Below are positions 6,264 to 17,206 of a stretch of 17,343 bases of DNA, in pieces. Under the pieces are notes generated by a model. It searched no databases, had not been told where the DNA came from, and saw only the letters and a program-made list of their open reading frames with translations. Made by a program: the position numbers and the translations under genes. The first letter of the stretch is position 1. Each line of letters opens with the position of its first letter. Location of the stretch: positions 1-17,343 of the forward strand of contig NHDJ01000036.1 of NCBI GenBank assembly GCA_002167265.1. The letters run 5' to 3'. Origin of the DNA: Verrucomicrobia bacterium TMED56. Its GTDB lineage: Bacteria > Verrucomicrobiota > Verrucomicrobiia > Opitutales > Seribacteraceae.

Positions 6264-7795
6264 TGAGTGCATCCGGAATGGTCTATTTAGTTGGAGCTGG
6301 GCCTGGCGAGCCCAAACTTTCAACCCTAAGAGCAAAAGAGCTGCTCGAACAATGTGATGTTTTAGTTTATGATAACTTAGCTAATCCAGAACTTCGAAAA
6401 TGGGTGCCTCCGACTTGCATTCAAATTGATGTGGGCAAATCTCCGGGTCGTCATACTTTGGAGCAAAGGGATATTGAAAAAACCCTAGTTGAACATGCAA
6501 GTGAAGGCAAAAAAGTTGTTCGACTAAAAGGAGGAGATCCTTTCGTTTTTGGTCGCTGCGCGGAGGAAATGCTGGCTTTGGATGTAGCCGGTATTTCCTA
6601 TGAGATTGTTCCTGGAGTGACTGCGGCGCTGGCCTGTGCAGGATATGCAGGTTTACCGCTTTCACATCGTGAATGCGGTTCGACAATTTCCTTTCTTACA
6701 GGTCATGAAGATTTGAGTAAGGAAGCACTTCGTGTCGACTTTAGTAAATTTGCAAAGGTTGGTGGAACCTTGTGCATATATATGGGCATGAGTAAATTGG
6801 AAGAGATTATTGGAAAGCTTTTGGAAGGAGGTATGTCACCTGATATTCCTGCTGCCATCGTGAGTAATGGAACGCTTCCGCACCAGAGAAAAGTGGTTAC
6901 TAATTTGAGTAACCTGTCTCTGGCGTCTAAGAAAGAATTTTTGCAGGCACCTGCAATTGTATTTGTTGGTAATGCAATTGGACGAGTCGGGCAAAAAGGA
7001 AACTGGTTCGAATCCCGTCCACTTTTTGGGAAAAGATTTGTACTAACTCGTCCGGTAGGTCAGGTCAGTAAACTTAAATTTAAATTGGAAAATCTTGGGG
7101 CTGAGATACTAGAATTACCGCTTATAAAAATTTTACCATCCGAAGATAAGAAACTGATTGCGGAAGTTTTTGCTGGAATTGCGACTTACGATTGGTCAGT
7201 TTTCACAAGTGCTAACGGTGCTCGGGAATTTATGCGTCTATTTTTTCTGGCTTTCGGAGATATTAGAAGTTTTGGTCCAATGCGAATCGCATGTGTTGGA
7301 GAAGGCACGGCAGAAGTTTTTAGAAAATACAATTTAGAAGTCGAACTTATTCCGAACACATCTACGGCTGAAAATCTCGCCAAAGACCTTGTGGCTACAG
7401 ATTCTTTGGACAGTGCCAATGTATTGATTGTAACCGGAAATAGAAACCGTGAAGTTTTAGTCCAGATCCTCCAGGACATTGGTCATGCAATTGTGGATAC
7501 GCTCCCTGTCTACGAGACTGATTTCTCAGATGTAACAGAAATTCCCGATCTTGATCGATTTCGTAAGCAGGGAGCTGATGCTATTATCTTCACAAGCTCT
7601 TCAACGGCTCTCTCTTACATTGAGCAGGAAGAGGATCTAAGCTTGGAAGAAGGTGCCTGTAAGCCGATTTATTGCAGTTTTGGGCCTGAAACTAGTAAGA
7701 CTTTAAAGGAAAATGATTTAATTGTTAAATTGGAATGTACAAAACCTAGTATTGATGAGATGGTAATGGTTTTGGTTGAGCACTTTTCTATGTAA
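6263..7795 (+). CDS. cobA-hemD: Uroporphyrinogen-III methyltransferase / uroporphyrinogen-III synthase fusion
   Basis: A two-domain fusion of 510 residues. Residues 1 to about 245 are a SAM-dependent uroporphyrinogen-III C-methyltransferase (SUMT) making precorrin-2 for siroheme or cobalamin: V-G-A-G-P-G-E-P (10-17), G-G-D-P-F-V-F-G-R (90-98), V-P-G-V-T-A-A (116-122) and G-T-L-C-I-Y-M-G (158-165). Residues about 255-510 are uroporphyrinogen-III synthase: G-K-R-F-V-L-T-R-P (256-264), F-T-S-A-N-G (314-319) and F-T-S-S-S-T-A (463-469). Such fusions are known in several phyla. Here the protein would take HemC's product directly to precorrin-2. After G-R the SUMT motif reads C-A-E-E (99-102) where most have G-G-E-E. 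The start overlaps the hemC stop by one base; an internal Met6 is a less likely start. Confidence 0.94.
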   Translation: MSASGMVYLVGAGPGEPKLSTLRAKELLEQCDVLVYDNLANPELRKWVPPTCIQIDVGKSPGRHTLEQRDIEKTLVEHASEGKKVVRLKGGDPFVFGRCAEEMLALDVAGISYEIVPGVTAALACAGYAGLPLSHRECGSTISFLTGHEDLSKEALRVDFSKFAKVGGTLCIYMGMSKLEEIIGKLLEGGMSPDIPAAIVSNGTLPHQRKVVTNLSNLSLASKKEFLQAPAIVFVGNAIGRVGQKGNWFESRPLFGKRFVLTRPVGQVSKLKFKLENLGAEILELPLIKILPSEDKKLIAEVFAGIATYDWSVFTSANGAREFMRLFFLAFGDIRSFGPMRIACVGEGTAEVFRKYNLEVELIPNTSTAENLAKDLVATDSLDSANVLIVTGNRNREVLVQILQDIGHAIVDTLPVYETDFSDVTEIPDLDRFRKQGADAIIFTSSSTALSYIEQEEDLSLEEGACKPIYCSFGPETSKTLKENDLIVKLECTKPSIDEMVMVLVEHFSM

Positions 7796-7807
7796 ATACT
7801 GAAGAGC

Positions 7808-8458
7808 ATGTCGGTGGAAGTAAAAGTTTGCGGAATAACAAACGGGAAAGATGCTAGGATTGCTCTCACATTGGGAGCAAAATATTTGGGTTTTATACTT
7901 TATTCCAAATCACCCCGCAAAATTAGTTTACAGGATATTAAAGGGATTAAAGATGAATTGGATGATTTAATCTTTAAATCGGTTGCTGTTGATGTCTGTC
8001 CAGATCCATATGCTGTCGCCCGGATGAAAGAAGTTGGTTTCCAATATTATCAATTCCATTTTCCGGCCGATTTGGACTTGGATGTGATAAAGCAGTGGAC
8101 TGAAGTCATTCAGCCTGCCAATCTTTGGTTAGCTCCCAAGATTCCACCAGGTATCGATTTTCCGGAGAGTCTACTGGAATTTGCCGATACATTTCTCATT
8201 GATGCATATTCTGATGATAAGTTTGGAGGTACCGGGAAGTCTGCTGATTGGTCTAGCTTTTCTAGGTATCAAAAAAAATATCCAGATAAAAAATGGATTC
8301 TAGCAGGAGGAATGGGACCCGAAAACATAAGCACTGCGGTTACGCAGATAAAGATTGAAACTGTTGATGTGAACAGTGCTGTCGAATCCGGACCAGGAGT
8401 CAAAGACGAATCAAAAATCAAAAAACTTTTTCTTTGCTTGCAAGAGCTTGAAAAATAG
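7808..8458 (+). CDS. trpF: Phosphoribosylanthranilate isomerase
   Basis: TrpF converts N-(5-phosphoribosyl)anthranilate to its carboxyphenylamino-deoxyribulose form in tryptophan synthesis. The 216 residues form a TIM barrel. Visible signatures are K-V-C-G-I-T (6-11, catalytic C8), L-G-F-I...S-P-R-K-I (27-39), the catalytic D132 in L-I-D-A, F-G-G-T-G-K (139-144, phosphate site), L-A-G-G-M-x-P-E-N (165-173) and D-V-N-S-A-V-E-S-G-P-G-V-K-D (187-200). The usual Q-L-H-G strand appears as Q-F-H-F (82-85), a mild divergence. No other trp gene is present; it follows cobA-hemD by 12 bp, so it probably rides on the heme-gene transcript. A weak GAAGAG precedes the ATG. The gene ends 79 bp before katG. 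Confidence 0.95.
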   Translation: MSVEVKVCGITNGKDARIALTLGAKYLGFILYSKSPRKISLQDIKGIKDELDDLIFKSVAVDVCPDPYAVARMKEVGFQYYQFHFPADLDLDVIKQWTEVIQPANLWLAPKIPPGIDFPESLLEFADTFLIDAYSDDKFGGTGKSADWSSFSRYQKKYPDKKWILAGGMGPENISTAVTQIKIETVDVNSAVESGPGVKDESKIKKLFLCLQELEK

Positions 8459-8472
8459 ATGCTTTCTTGTAC

Positions 8473-8479
8473 TTATAAT
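8473..8479 (+). promoter_or_regulatory. Consensus -10 box upstream of katG
   Basis: A perfect TATAAT (8474-8479) lies about 58 bp before the katG ATG, inside the 79-bp trpF-katG gap. The best -35 partner, TTGAAA (8448-8453), is 20 bp away, longer than ideal. This weak -35 suggests an activated or regulated promoter. The 7-mer TTATAAT (8473-8479) equals one half of a PerR box, but the other half is poorly matched. Confidence 0.4.
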
Positions 8480-8525
8480 ATTGTTTTTTTAATTATTTGC
8501 CATGTTACGAAAACCCTAAATTTAA

Positions 8526-10769
<2,244 letters not shown>

Positions 10770-10787
10770 ATCAAGTTTTTAGCATCC

Positions 10788-10825
10788 AAAGGCTTTTCTC
10801 TTAATCTAGGGGAAAGCCTTTTTTT
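10788..10825 (+). terminator. Rho-independent terminator after katG
   Basis: A 13-bp stem, AAAGGCTTTTCTC (10788-10800) with GGGGAAAGCCTTT (10809-10821), including two G-U pairs, encloses the 8-base loop TTAATCTA. It runs into a tract of seven T (10819-10825). It starts 18 bp after the katG stop. It lies between convergent katG and ffh; on the minus strand the trailing T run is only three bases, so termination of ffh would be weaker. Confidence 0.9.
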
Positions 10826-10834
10826 GTTCCGAAT

Positions 10835-12214
10835 CTATTTGAATTGTTTGGCTAACTTAGCCAGTTCCTTTGGGTCCATGTCCTCCATACTTGGCATACT
10901 ACCTCCGCCCAATCCTTCCATCATCCGTTTCATTTTCCCACCCTTCATTTTCTTCATCATCTTTTGCATTTGGGAAAATTGTTTTATTAATTGATTAACA
11001 TCCCTTATTTGAACTCCCGATCCAGTAGCGATTCTCTTTCTGCGGGAACCACCAATTATTCTTGGAACCCGCCTTTCCTGTTTAGTCATAGAGAGAATAA
11101 TCGCTTCATGTTTGGCCAGAGCTTCTTCTTCCTTGTTTCCCACCTGTACATTACCCATGCCTGGAAGCATCTTTGCAATGGAGCCCATTGATCCAAGCTT
11201 TTTCATTTGTCGCATTTGGGAAAGGAAGTCCTCGAAATCAAATTCTGCTTTGAGCATTTTTTCAGCCATTCGGGCAGACTCTTCGTGATCTAAATTTTCC
11301 TGAGCTTTTTCAACTAGAGAAACGACATCTCCCATACCTAAAATGCGAGAAGCTAAACGATCAGGATGAAAGGCTTCGAAGTCATCAATTTTTTCACCGA
11401 CTCCCATAAACTTAATCGGAGCACCCGTGACTCGTTTCATGGAGAGAGCGGAACCTCCACGGGCATCTCCATCCACTTTGGTAAGAATAATACCAGTAAG
11501 ACCTAATTTTTCATGAAATGTCTTGGCAACATTGACTGCCTCTTGACCAAGTGCGGCATCTGCAACAAGAAGGATTTCATGAGGGTTTACTTCTTTACAT
11601 AAAATTTCGAGTTCACCAACTAGTTCTTCGTCAATTTGCAGACGACCAGCTGTATCGAAAATAACTACATCTGAACCTGTTTGTTTTGATTTTTCCCAAG
11701 CAGCACGGGCAATTTTTGGTACATCTTTTGTGTGTCGGTCCGAATAAAAAGAAAAATTTTCTTGAGTAGCTAGAAACTCTAACTGATCAATGGCTGCAGG
11801 TCTGTAAACATCGCAAGCCACAAGCATGGGAGATTTCCCATTTTTTGTTAATTGCTTGGCTAGTTTTGCTGATGTAGTTGTTTTTCCTGCCCCATGAAGT
11901 CCGACCATTAAAACACGCAAGGGTTTCTCTTCGCGCAATTCTACATTTCCTTCACCTAGAAGTTTGACCAGTTCATCATTGATGATTTTAACAACTTGCT
12001 GACCTGGAGAAACAGACTTTAAAACATCCTGACCCAGACAGGCTTCTTTAACCTCCTCAATAAATTCGCGAACAACCCTGAAGTGGACATCAGCAGACAG
12101 CAGTGCTTTGCGAACTTCTGCAAGAGAATCACTTATGTTGTCCTCAGTTAATTTTCCGACTCCCCTGAGATTGCGGAGAGTTTTACTAAGTTTTTCAGTT
12201 AAATTTTCGAACAT
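10835..12214 (-). CDS. ffh: Signal recognition particle protein (SRP54)
   Basis: Ffh is the GTPase that, with the small SRP RNA, binds signal sequences of nascent membrane proteins and docks with FtsY. The 459 residues show the N domain (1 to about 90), the G domain with P-loop G-L-H-G-A-G-K-T-T (105-113), [11 protein letters not shown] (135-145), D-T-A-G-R (187-191) and [10 protein letters not shown] (255-264), then the Met-rich M domain (from about 325). The RNA-binding stretch [11 protein letters not shown] is at 390-400, followed by the [10 protein letters not shown] region. The P-loop differs from the common G-L-Q-G-S-G-K-T by His107 and Ala109. The ATG start has no Shine-Dalgarno. The gene is divergent from serA across 122 bp and convergent with katG. 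Confidence 0.97.
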   Translation of the reverse strand: MFENLTEKLSKTLRNLRGVGKLTEDNISDSLAEVRKALLSADVHFRVVREFIEEVKEACLGQDVLKSVSPGQQVVKIINDELVKLLGEGNVELREEKPLRVLMVGLHGAGKTTTSAKLAKQLTKNGKSPMLVACDVYRPAAIDQLEFLATQENFSFYSDRHTKDVPKIARAAWEKSKQTGSDVVIFDTAGRLQIDEELVGELEILCKEVNPHEILLVADAALGQEAVNVAKTFHEKLGLTGIILTKVDGDARGGSALSMKRVTGAPIKFMGVGEKIDDFEAFHPDRLASRILGMGDVVSLVEKAQENLDHEESARMAEKMLKAEFDFEDFLSQMRQMKKLGSMGSIAKMLPGMGNVQVGNKEEEALAKHEAIILSMTKQERRVPRIIGGSRRKRIATGSGVQIRDVNQLIKQFSQMQKMMKKMKGGKMKRMMEGLGGGSMPSMEDMDPKELAKLAKQFK

Positions 12215-12336
12215 AATGAAAAATAACTATGCCAAGGTAATGCGATGGGGGAAAGTCATTATTTTTAGTAGTTGCTTTCCACGTTGCCATTTTTGCTTTG
12301 ATGATCATGGTATTAACGCTTTATCCCTTTCAAATA

Positions 12337-13932
12337 ATGAAAATTTTCGTCGCTGATCGAATTTCTCCACTTGGAGTTGATTTTTTAAAAAAACAAGAAG
12401 GCTTTGAGGTGATCGAAGCCTATGGTTCTTCGGAGCAAGAAGTAGCAGAAATTGCAAAAGATGCGGCTGCTATTATCGTTCGTAGTGATACCCAAATCAC
12501 TCCCGAAGTTATTTCAGGAAGTACTAAGCTGAAAGTTATTGGTCGTGCCGGGGTTGGAGTGGATAATATCAATTTGGAAGCTGCGACCGAAAAAGGAATA
12601 ATTGTAATGAACACCCCTGGGGGAAACACCATTGCCACAGCGGAACTGACTTTTACTCATATGCTTTGTGGCACCCGAGCGATTGTTAGAGGAGCAACCA
12701 GTATGCGTGATGGGAAGTGGGAGAGGAAACAATTGAAAGGAGCGGAATTAAGGGACAAAACACTAGCTGTTTTGGGACTAGGAAGAATTGGCGCAGAAGT
12801 CGCCAAGCGTGCCCAGGCATTTGAGATGAGAGTGATTGCATTTGATCCTTACCTTACTGATGATCGTGCGAAGGAAATGGATTTGGAGAAGGTTGAATTG
12901 GACCAGGCGTTTGTTGACGCCGATTACCTAACAGTACATATGCCGCTTACAGAACAAACTCGCGGAATGGTTGATTCAGTTGCATTCTCTAAAATGAAGG
13001 ATGGTGTTCGTGTTTTCAATTGTGCACGAGGAGGTATTATTAACGAAGATGCCTTACTTGATGCCCTTCGTTCAGGAAAAGTTTCTGCAGCAGGATTGGA
13101 TGTTTATGAAGAAGAACCATTGCCAGAGGACCATCCTTTTCGAAATGAAGAAAATTTAATTCTTACTCCGCATCTTGGTGCCTCCACCGCCGAGGCACAG
13201 GAAAGTGTGGGCGTTGAAATTGCAGAAGCAGTTGCTGAAGTCCTACAGGGTGGAAGAATTCGAAATGCTATTAATATGCCATCGATTGATCCAAAGGACT
13301 TGGACAGTCTTCGCCCATACCTTGACCTTTGTCATCGTTTGGGTGCTTTTGCCAGACAAGCTGCTAAGGGCTCTGTTGAATCAATAAAAATTACCTATTT
13401 TGGAGGAATCGTTGACTTTGATTGTGTACCGTTGACGCGTGCAGTACAAAAAGGTTGGCTTTCTGGAGTTGTGGGAGATGAAGGTGTGAATGATGTGAAC
13501 GCACCTTTTAAGATTAAAGATCTTGGAATTAAGGTAGAAACAGTCAAATCATCGGAATCAATAGACTACAGCGAACTAATCGAAGTACTTACTACAGCAA
13601 GTGACGGCGATCAAAGGTCGGTTCGTGGCAGTCTTTTAGGGAAGGGAAATGATCCCAGGATTGTGGAGGTGGATGGGCAGGCTATTGAAGTCAGACCTGT
13701 CGACACATTGTTGGTAGTCCGTAATGTCGACAAGCCCGGGATTGTTGGAAAGCTAGGAACGATGCTAGGCGATTGCTCTGTTAATATTGCCAACATGTCG
13801 TTGAGTCGTGCCGACGAAGGTGAGTCTGCTTTAACTATTTTTGAATTGGATGATGAACCCCCAGTCCATGCCTTACAAGCCATCGAGCAGGACCCTGATA
13901 TTCAAGAGGCCAGAGTATCACGACAAGGCTAA
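12337..13932 (+). CDS. serA: D-3-phosphoglycerate dehydrogenase, long form
   Basis: SerA oxidises 3-phosphoglycerate, the first step of serine synthesis. From ATG 12337 the protein has 531 residues, matching the long form with an intervening domain. Visible are [10 protein letters not shown] (69-78), the NAD-binding G-L-G-R-I-G (147-152) with D170 at the strand end, and the catalytic set R231 (N-C-A-R-G-G), E260 (E-E-E-P) and H279 (P-H-L-G-A-S). About residues 320-450 form the extra allosteric-substrate-binding-type domain, and about 455-531 an ACT domain ([11 protein letters not shown]), probably for serine feedback. An upstream ATG at 12298 would add 13 residues before the family's usual M-K-I-F-V-A-D start and is rejected. 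No Shine-Dalgarno is seen. plsY follows after 38 bp. Confidence 0.96.
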   Translation: MKIFVADRISPLGVDFLKKQEGFEVIEAYGSSEQEVAEIAKDAAAIIVRSDTQITPEVISGSTKLKVIGRAGVGVDNINLEAATEKGIIVMNTPGGNTIATAELTFTHMLCGTRAIVRGATSMRDGKWERKQLKGAELRDKTLAVLGLGRIGAEVAKRAQAFEMRVIAFDPYLTDDRAKEMDLEKVELDQAFVDADYLTVHMPLTEQTRGMVDSVAFSKMKDGVRVFNCARGGIINEDALLDALRSGKVSAAGLDVYEEEPLPEDHPFRNEENLILTPHLGASTAEAQESVGVEIAEAVAEVLQGGRIRNAINMPSIDPKDLDSLRPYLDLCHRLGAFARQAAKGSVESIKITYFGGIVDFDCVPLTRAVQKGWLSGVVGDEGVNDVNAPFKIKDLGIKVETVKSSESIDYSELIEVLTTASDGDQRSVRGSLLGKGNDPRIVEVDGQAIEVRPVDTLLVVRNVDKPGIVGKLGTMLGDCSVNIANMSLSRADEGESALTIFELDDEPPVHALQAIEQDPDIQEARVSRQG

Positions 13933-13970
13933 GTTGTGCGTAGTTATTTTTGTATTTTAATCCTACCCCA

Positions 13971-14609
13971 ATGTTATCACTTGAAACAGTTTCAGTTGTA
14001 ATTATTGGATACTTGTTGGGATCAATTCCTTTTGGAGTTTTGGTGGCGAAAAAAATGGGAGTTGATATCTACAGTGTTGGGAGTGGAAACCCAGGCGCAA
14101 CCAATGTGTTACGATCTATTGGAAAGCCTGCTGGTTACACAGTATTTCTCTTGGATTTTCTAAAAGGAATTTTAGCAACGGTTTGGTTTAACATTGGTTT
14201 CATTACTTTTACGGGTGATTCGAATCATCTGGCTCTTTGGGGACTACCTGCTGCGGTTCTTGGTCACACTTACCCTTTATTTTCAAATTTTAAAGGAGGA
14301 AAAGGAGTTGCTACGGCCATGGGAGGACTGCTTGGGGTTATGCCTGGTTGCCTCTTGATTGGCTTGGTGAGTTGGCTGGTTATTTTTATTACCACCCGCT
14401 ATGTTGCGGTTGCCTCAATCGGTTTTGGCCTGAGTTTACCCCTTTGTTCTATAGTGGCGTACTGGTCCTCGGAAGAACATAATGGTAAACTTGCGAAAGT
14501 TATTTTAGCAATTTTAATCATGATGTGGATTGTTTGGCGTCATCGCTCCAACCTCCAGCGATTAAGGGATGGAACTGAAAATCGTTTTGAATCTAAACCT
14601 AAGGATTAA
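13971..14609 (+). CDS. plsY: Acyl-phosphate:glycerol-3-phosphate acyltransferase
   Basis: PlsY is an inner-membrane enzyme that transfers an acyl group from acyl-phosphate to glycerol-3-phosphate, the first acylation of phospholipid synthesis; it partners with PlsX, not seen here. From ATG 13971 it has 212 residues, with about five to seven hydrophobic segments. The family motifs are visible: G-S-I-P-F-G (17-22), G-S-G-N-P-G-A-T-N (37-45), D-F-L-K-G (62-66), L-G-H-T-Y-P-L-F-S-N-F-K-G-G-K-G-V-A-T (97-115) and the C-terminal R-H-R-S-N-L-Q-R-L (190-198). A TTG start at 13950 would add seven residues with no family support; the ATG directly precedes the first membrane segment. It is embedded between amino-acid genes (38 bp after serA, 19 bp before hom), suggesting shared transcription. 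Confidence 0.95.
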   Translation: MLSLETVSVVIIGYLLGSIPFGVLVAKKMGVDIYSVGSGNPGATNVLRSIGKPAGYTVFLLDFLKGILATVWFNIGFITFTGDSNHLALWGLPAAVLGHTYPLFSNFKGGKGVATAMGGLLGVMPGCLLIGLVSWLVIFITTRYVAVASIGFGLSLPLCSIVAYWSSEEHNGKLAKVILAILIMMWIVWRHRSNLQRLRDGTENRFESKPKD

Positions 14610-14628
14610 CCACTTCTAATTCCACAAG

Positions 14629-15963
14629 ATGAACGCAGAAAACAAACCCAAATCAATCAATATAGGAATTCTCGGCTTTGGTACAGTAGGTCAGGGCACC
14701 TGGAAACACCTTGAAGACAACTTTGATTTTTGGAGAAAAATTCTAGGCGTAGAGATTAAGCCCACGAGAGCATCGGTACGTACTTTAGAAAAAAAACGAA
14801 ATATTAAGATACCTGAAAGTGCCTTAACCACCGACTCTCAATCGATCGTAGAAGATCCTAATATTGATTTGATTTGTGAACTGATTGGAGGAATTGAAGA
14901 AGCAAAAAATCTGACTTTACAAGCCTTTGAAAAAGGAAAATCAGTGGTTACTGCAAATAAGGCACTAATTTGCGAGCATGGTGAAGAACTATTTGATGCG
15001 GCAGAAAAAGCTGGGGTTCATTACGGCTTTGAAGCAAGTGTAGCAGGAGGAATTCCTATCATTAAAGTATTGCGTGAAAGTATGGTAGCCAATGAATTTC
15101 CTTTAATTTATGGAATCTTAAACGGCACTTCGAATTACATTCTTACGCGAATGGAAAAAGAAGGTGTGTCTTTTGATTCTGTCCTCAATGATGCCCGTGA
15201 GCTTGGCTATGTGGAGGCAGACGAAGCACTGGATTTAGATGGAGTTGACGCCGCTCATAAGGCAGTGATTCTAGCTTATCTAGCCCATGGTATATGGGTT
15301 GACCTTCAGAGTATTACCGTTGAGGGAATCCGCAGAATCTCAATTGAAGATTTACATGCGGCAAGAAAGCTAGGCTGTAAAATCAAATTAATTGGGGTCA
15401 TTCGTCGAAATTTTGAAAACAACCATATTTCTGTTGGAGTGTACCCTGCACTAGTTCCGATGGCTGAGATTATTGCACGAACTGATGGGGTTTACAATGG
15501 TATCAGCCTAACGGGTTCGGTTGTGGGAACAGTGGTATTAACGGGTAGGGGAGCTGGCCAGGACCCTACAGCTGGCTCAGTAATCAGTGACATTGTGGAT
15601 GTCGTAAAAGCAAACAATGGAATATCTGAAGGAATTAAGCTTAAGCATGTTTCTCCTGAGGAGTGTAAACCGGCTAAAGCAGTTGAGATTGAGGGTTCTT
15701 TCTATCTCAGATTAACGGTCGAAGACCGTCCGGGGCAGCTAGCCAAGGTTGCAGAATGTTTAGCTGAACATGATGTAAGTCTTGCCACAGTTTCGCAAAG
15801 CCCAAAAAATGATTCCTCTACAGCGAGCATCATTTTAACAACTCATGATACAAACGAACATTCAATTAATTTAGCTATCGAGTCTTTAGAGAGATTAAAT
15901 GGCGTAAAAGAAAAGCCAGTTCTGTTTCGTGTTTTTGACCCAGATTCGTTTTCAAAAGAATGA
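14629..15963 (+). CDS. hom: Homoserine dehydrogenase with ACT domain
   Basis: Hom reduces aspartate semialdehyde to homoserine, the branch point toward threonine and methionine. The 444 residues show the Rossmann motif G-F-G-T-V-G (16-21), T-A-N-K-A-L (108-113) with K111, N-G-T-S-N-Y-I-L-T (165-173), G-Y-V-E-A-D-E-A-L-D-L-D-G-x-D-A-A-H-K (183-201) and G-R-G-A-G-Q-D-P-T-A-G-S-V (296-308). A C-terminal ACT domain (about 350-435, beginning F-Y-L-R-L-T-V-E-D-R-P-G) indicates threonine feedback. The start has no Shine-Dalgarno, only CACAAG before ATG. The stop overlaps the lysC start in ATGA, so the two are translationally coupled. Confidence 0.97.
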   Translation: MNAENKPKSINIGILGFGTVGQGTWKHLEDNFDFWRKILGVEIKPTRASVRTLEKKRNIKIPESALTTDSQSIVEDPNIDLICELIGGIEEAKNLTLQAFEKGKSVVTANKALICEHGEELFDAAEKAGVHYGFEASVAGGIPIIKVLRESMVANEFPLIYGILNGTSNYILTRMEKEGVSFDSVLNDARELGYVEADEALDLDGVDAAHKAVILAYLAHGIWVDLQSITVEGIRRISIEDLHAARKLGCKIKLIGVIRRNFENNHISVGVYPALVPMAEIIARTDGVYNGISLTGSVVGTVVLTGRGAGQDPTAGSVISDIVDVVKANNGISEGIKLKHVSPEECKPAKAVEIEGSFYLRLTVEDRPGQLAKVAECLAEHDVSLATVSQSPKNDSSTASIILTTHDTNEHSINLAIESLERLNGVKEKPVLFRVFDPDSFSKE

Positions 15964-17174
15964 GTATAATTGTAAAAAAATTTGGTGGAACCTCGGTTGG
16001 AGATGTCGATCGAATTAAGCGGGTGGCTAGGCGAATTAAATTGACATACCAGGAAGGTCATCAAGTGGTCGTTGTCGTTTCAGCCAGATCAGGGGTAACC
16101 AACGAATTGATTGAAAGAGCCAAGGCAATCCAAAAGTCACCTGCAGACCGTGAGATGGATGTGCTAATGACATGCGGCGAGCAGGAGACAATTGCACTTC
16201 TTTGCATGGCTCTTGATTCACTAGGTGTACCCGCAGTTTCAAGAACTGGATGGCAAGCAGGAATAGTCACTGAGGGGCTTCACGGGAAAGCCCGTATTCG
16301 TGAAGTTAGTGGTGGAGATATTCGAAAACAATTAAGGTCGGGTAAGGTGGTAGTTGTTGCTGGTTTTCAAGGAATCAACGATCAAGGCGATTTGACAACT
16401 TTTGGCAGAGGAGGTTCTGATTTAAGTGCGATAGCCATGGCGGGAGCACTAAGGGCCAAAAATTGTCAGATATTTACCGATGTAGAAGGAGTATTCACTG
16501 CAGACCCGAGAATAGTACCAGGTGCATGCAAAATAGATGCGATCAATTACGAAGAGATGCTTGAGCTTGCCAGTAGCGGATCAAAAGTAATGCAAACCCG
16601 AGCTGTTGAATTTGCCCAGAAGCACAATATCCCATTTGAAGTACGATCTACCTTTTCCAAAAAATCTGGAACTACCGTGAAGAAAAAAGTAAAATCATTA
16701 GAGGATACGCTCGTAAGTGGCGTAGCCATTGACAAGAACCAAGTACGCATCAGTATCACCGAACTCCCCGATCGTCCAGGAGCAGCAGCGGCCATCTTCA
16801 AAGTTATGTCCGATGCAGGTGTGGTGGTTGATATGATCGTTCAGAATGTCGCCCGGAAAGGAAAGGCAAACCTAACATTTACCGTGCCTTCAGAAGATGC
16901 ATTCCGTGCAGAAAAAGCTCTTAAGGAGCATTTTGCGGACGGGGCGGGTGGTAAGCTTGGAAGAAGTACTAATATTGCCAAAATATCCGTCGTTGGAGTG
17001 GGAATGAGATCCCATTCAGGTGTGGCTTCAACTTTCTTTGACGCTCTTGCGAATTCTGGAATTAATATGCTTATGATAAGTACTTCTGAAATAAAAATTT
17101 CTGTGGCAGTTAATCCGGATCAGGGAGATGATGCTACTCGTGTCGCCCATCAAGCATTTGGCTTGGGCAAGTGA
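15960..17174 (+). CDS. lysC: Aspartate kinase
   Basis: Aspartate kinase phosphorylates aspartate, the entry step of lysine, threonine and methionine synthesis. At 404 residues it is the monofunctional type with a catalytic domain (1 to about 245) and two C-terminal ACT domains (about 265-335 and 340-404). Visible motifs are K-F-G-G-T-S-V (7-13), S-G-V-T-N (44-48), T-C-G-E-Q (71-75), F-G-R-G-G-S-D-L-S-A (148-157), T-D-V-E-G-V-F-T-A-D-P-R (173-184) and K-V-M-Q (209-212). ACT motifs include D-R-P-G-A-A-A-A-I-F (271-280) and M-I-S-T-S-E-I-K-I-S (382-391), the effector-binding type, so lysine and/or threonine feedback is likely. It overlaps hom by 4 nt and is followed by thrC after 32 bp. A separate beta-subunit internal start is not evident. 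Confidence 0.97.
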   Translation: MSIIVKKFGGTSVGDVDRIKRVARRIKLTYQEGHQVVVVVSARSGVTNELIERAKAIQKSPADREMDVLMTCGEQETIALLCMALDSLGVPAVSRTGWQAGIVTEGLHGKARIREVSGGDIRKQLRSGKVVVVAGFQGINDQGDLTTFGRGGSDLSAIAMAGALRAKNCQIFTDVEGVFTADPRIVPGACKIDAINYEEMLELASSGSKVMQTRAVEFAQKHNIPFEVRSTFSKKSGTTVKKKVKSLEDTLVSGVAIDKNQVRISITELPDRPGAAAAIFKVMSDAGVVVDMIVQNVARKGKANLTFTVPSEDAFRAEKALKEHFADGAGGKLGRSTNIAKISVVGVGMRSHSGVASTFFDALANSGINMLMISTSEIKISVAVNPDQGDDATRVAHQAFGLGK

Positions 17175-17206
17175 ATTATTTTTGAATTTTACATACAGTT
17201 AGCAAG

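Noticed and set aside
12298..12336. Upstream ATG for serA
   Set aside because: It adds 13 residues without family support; the family begins M-K-I/V-x-V-x-D at ATG 12337.
12215..12336. Possible small RNA or small gene in the ffh-serA gap
   Set aside because: No hairpin of note, no SRP RNA signature, no convincing -35/-10 pair and no open frame with a leader; it most likely holds the two divergent promoters.
13950..13970. TTG start for plsY
   Set aside because: Seven extra residues of no known pattern; ATG 13971 lies directly before the first membrane segment.
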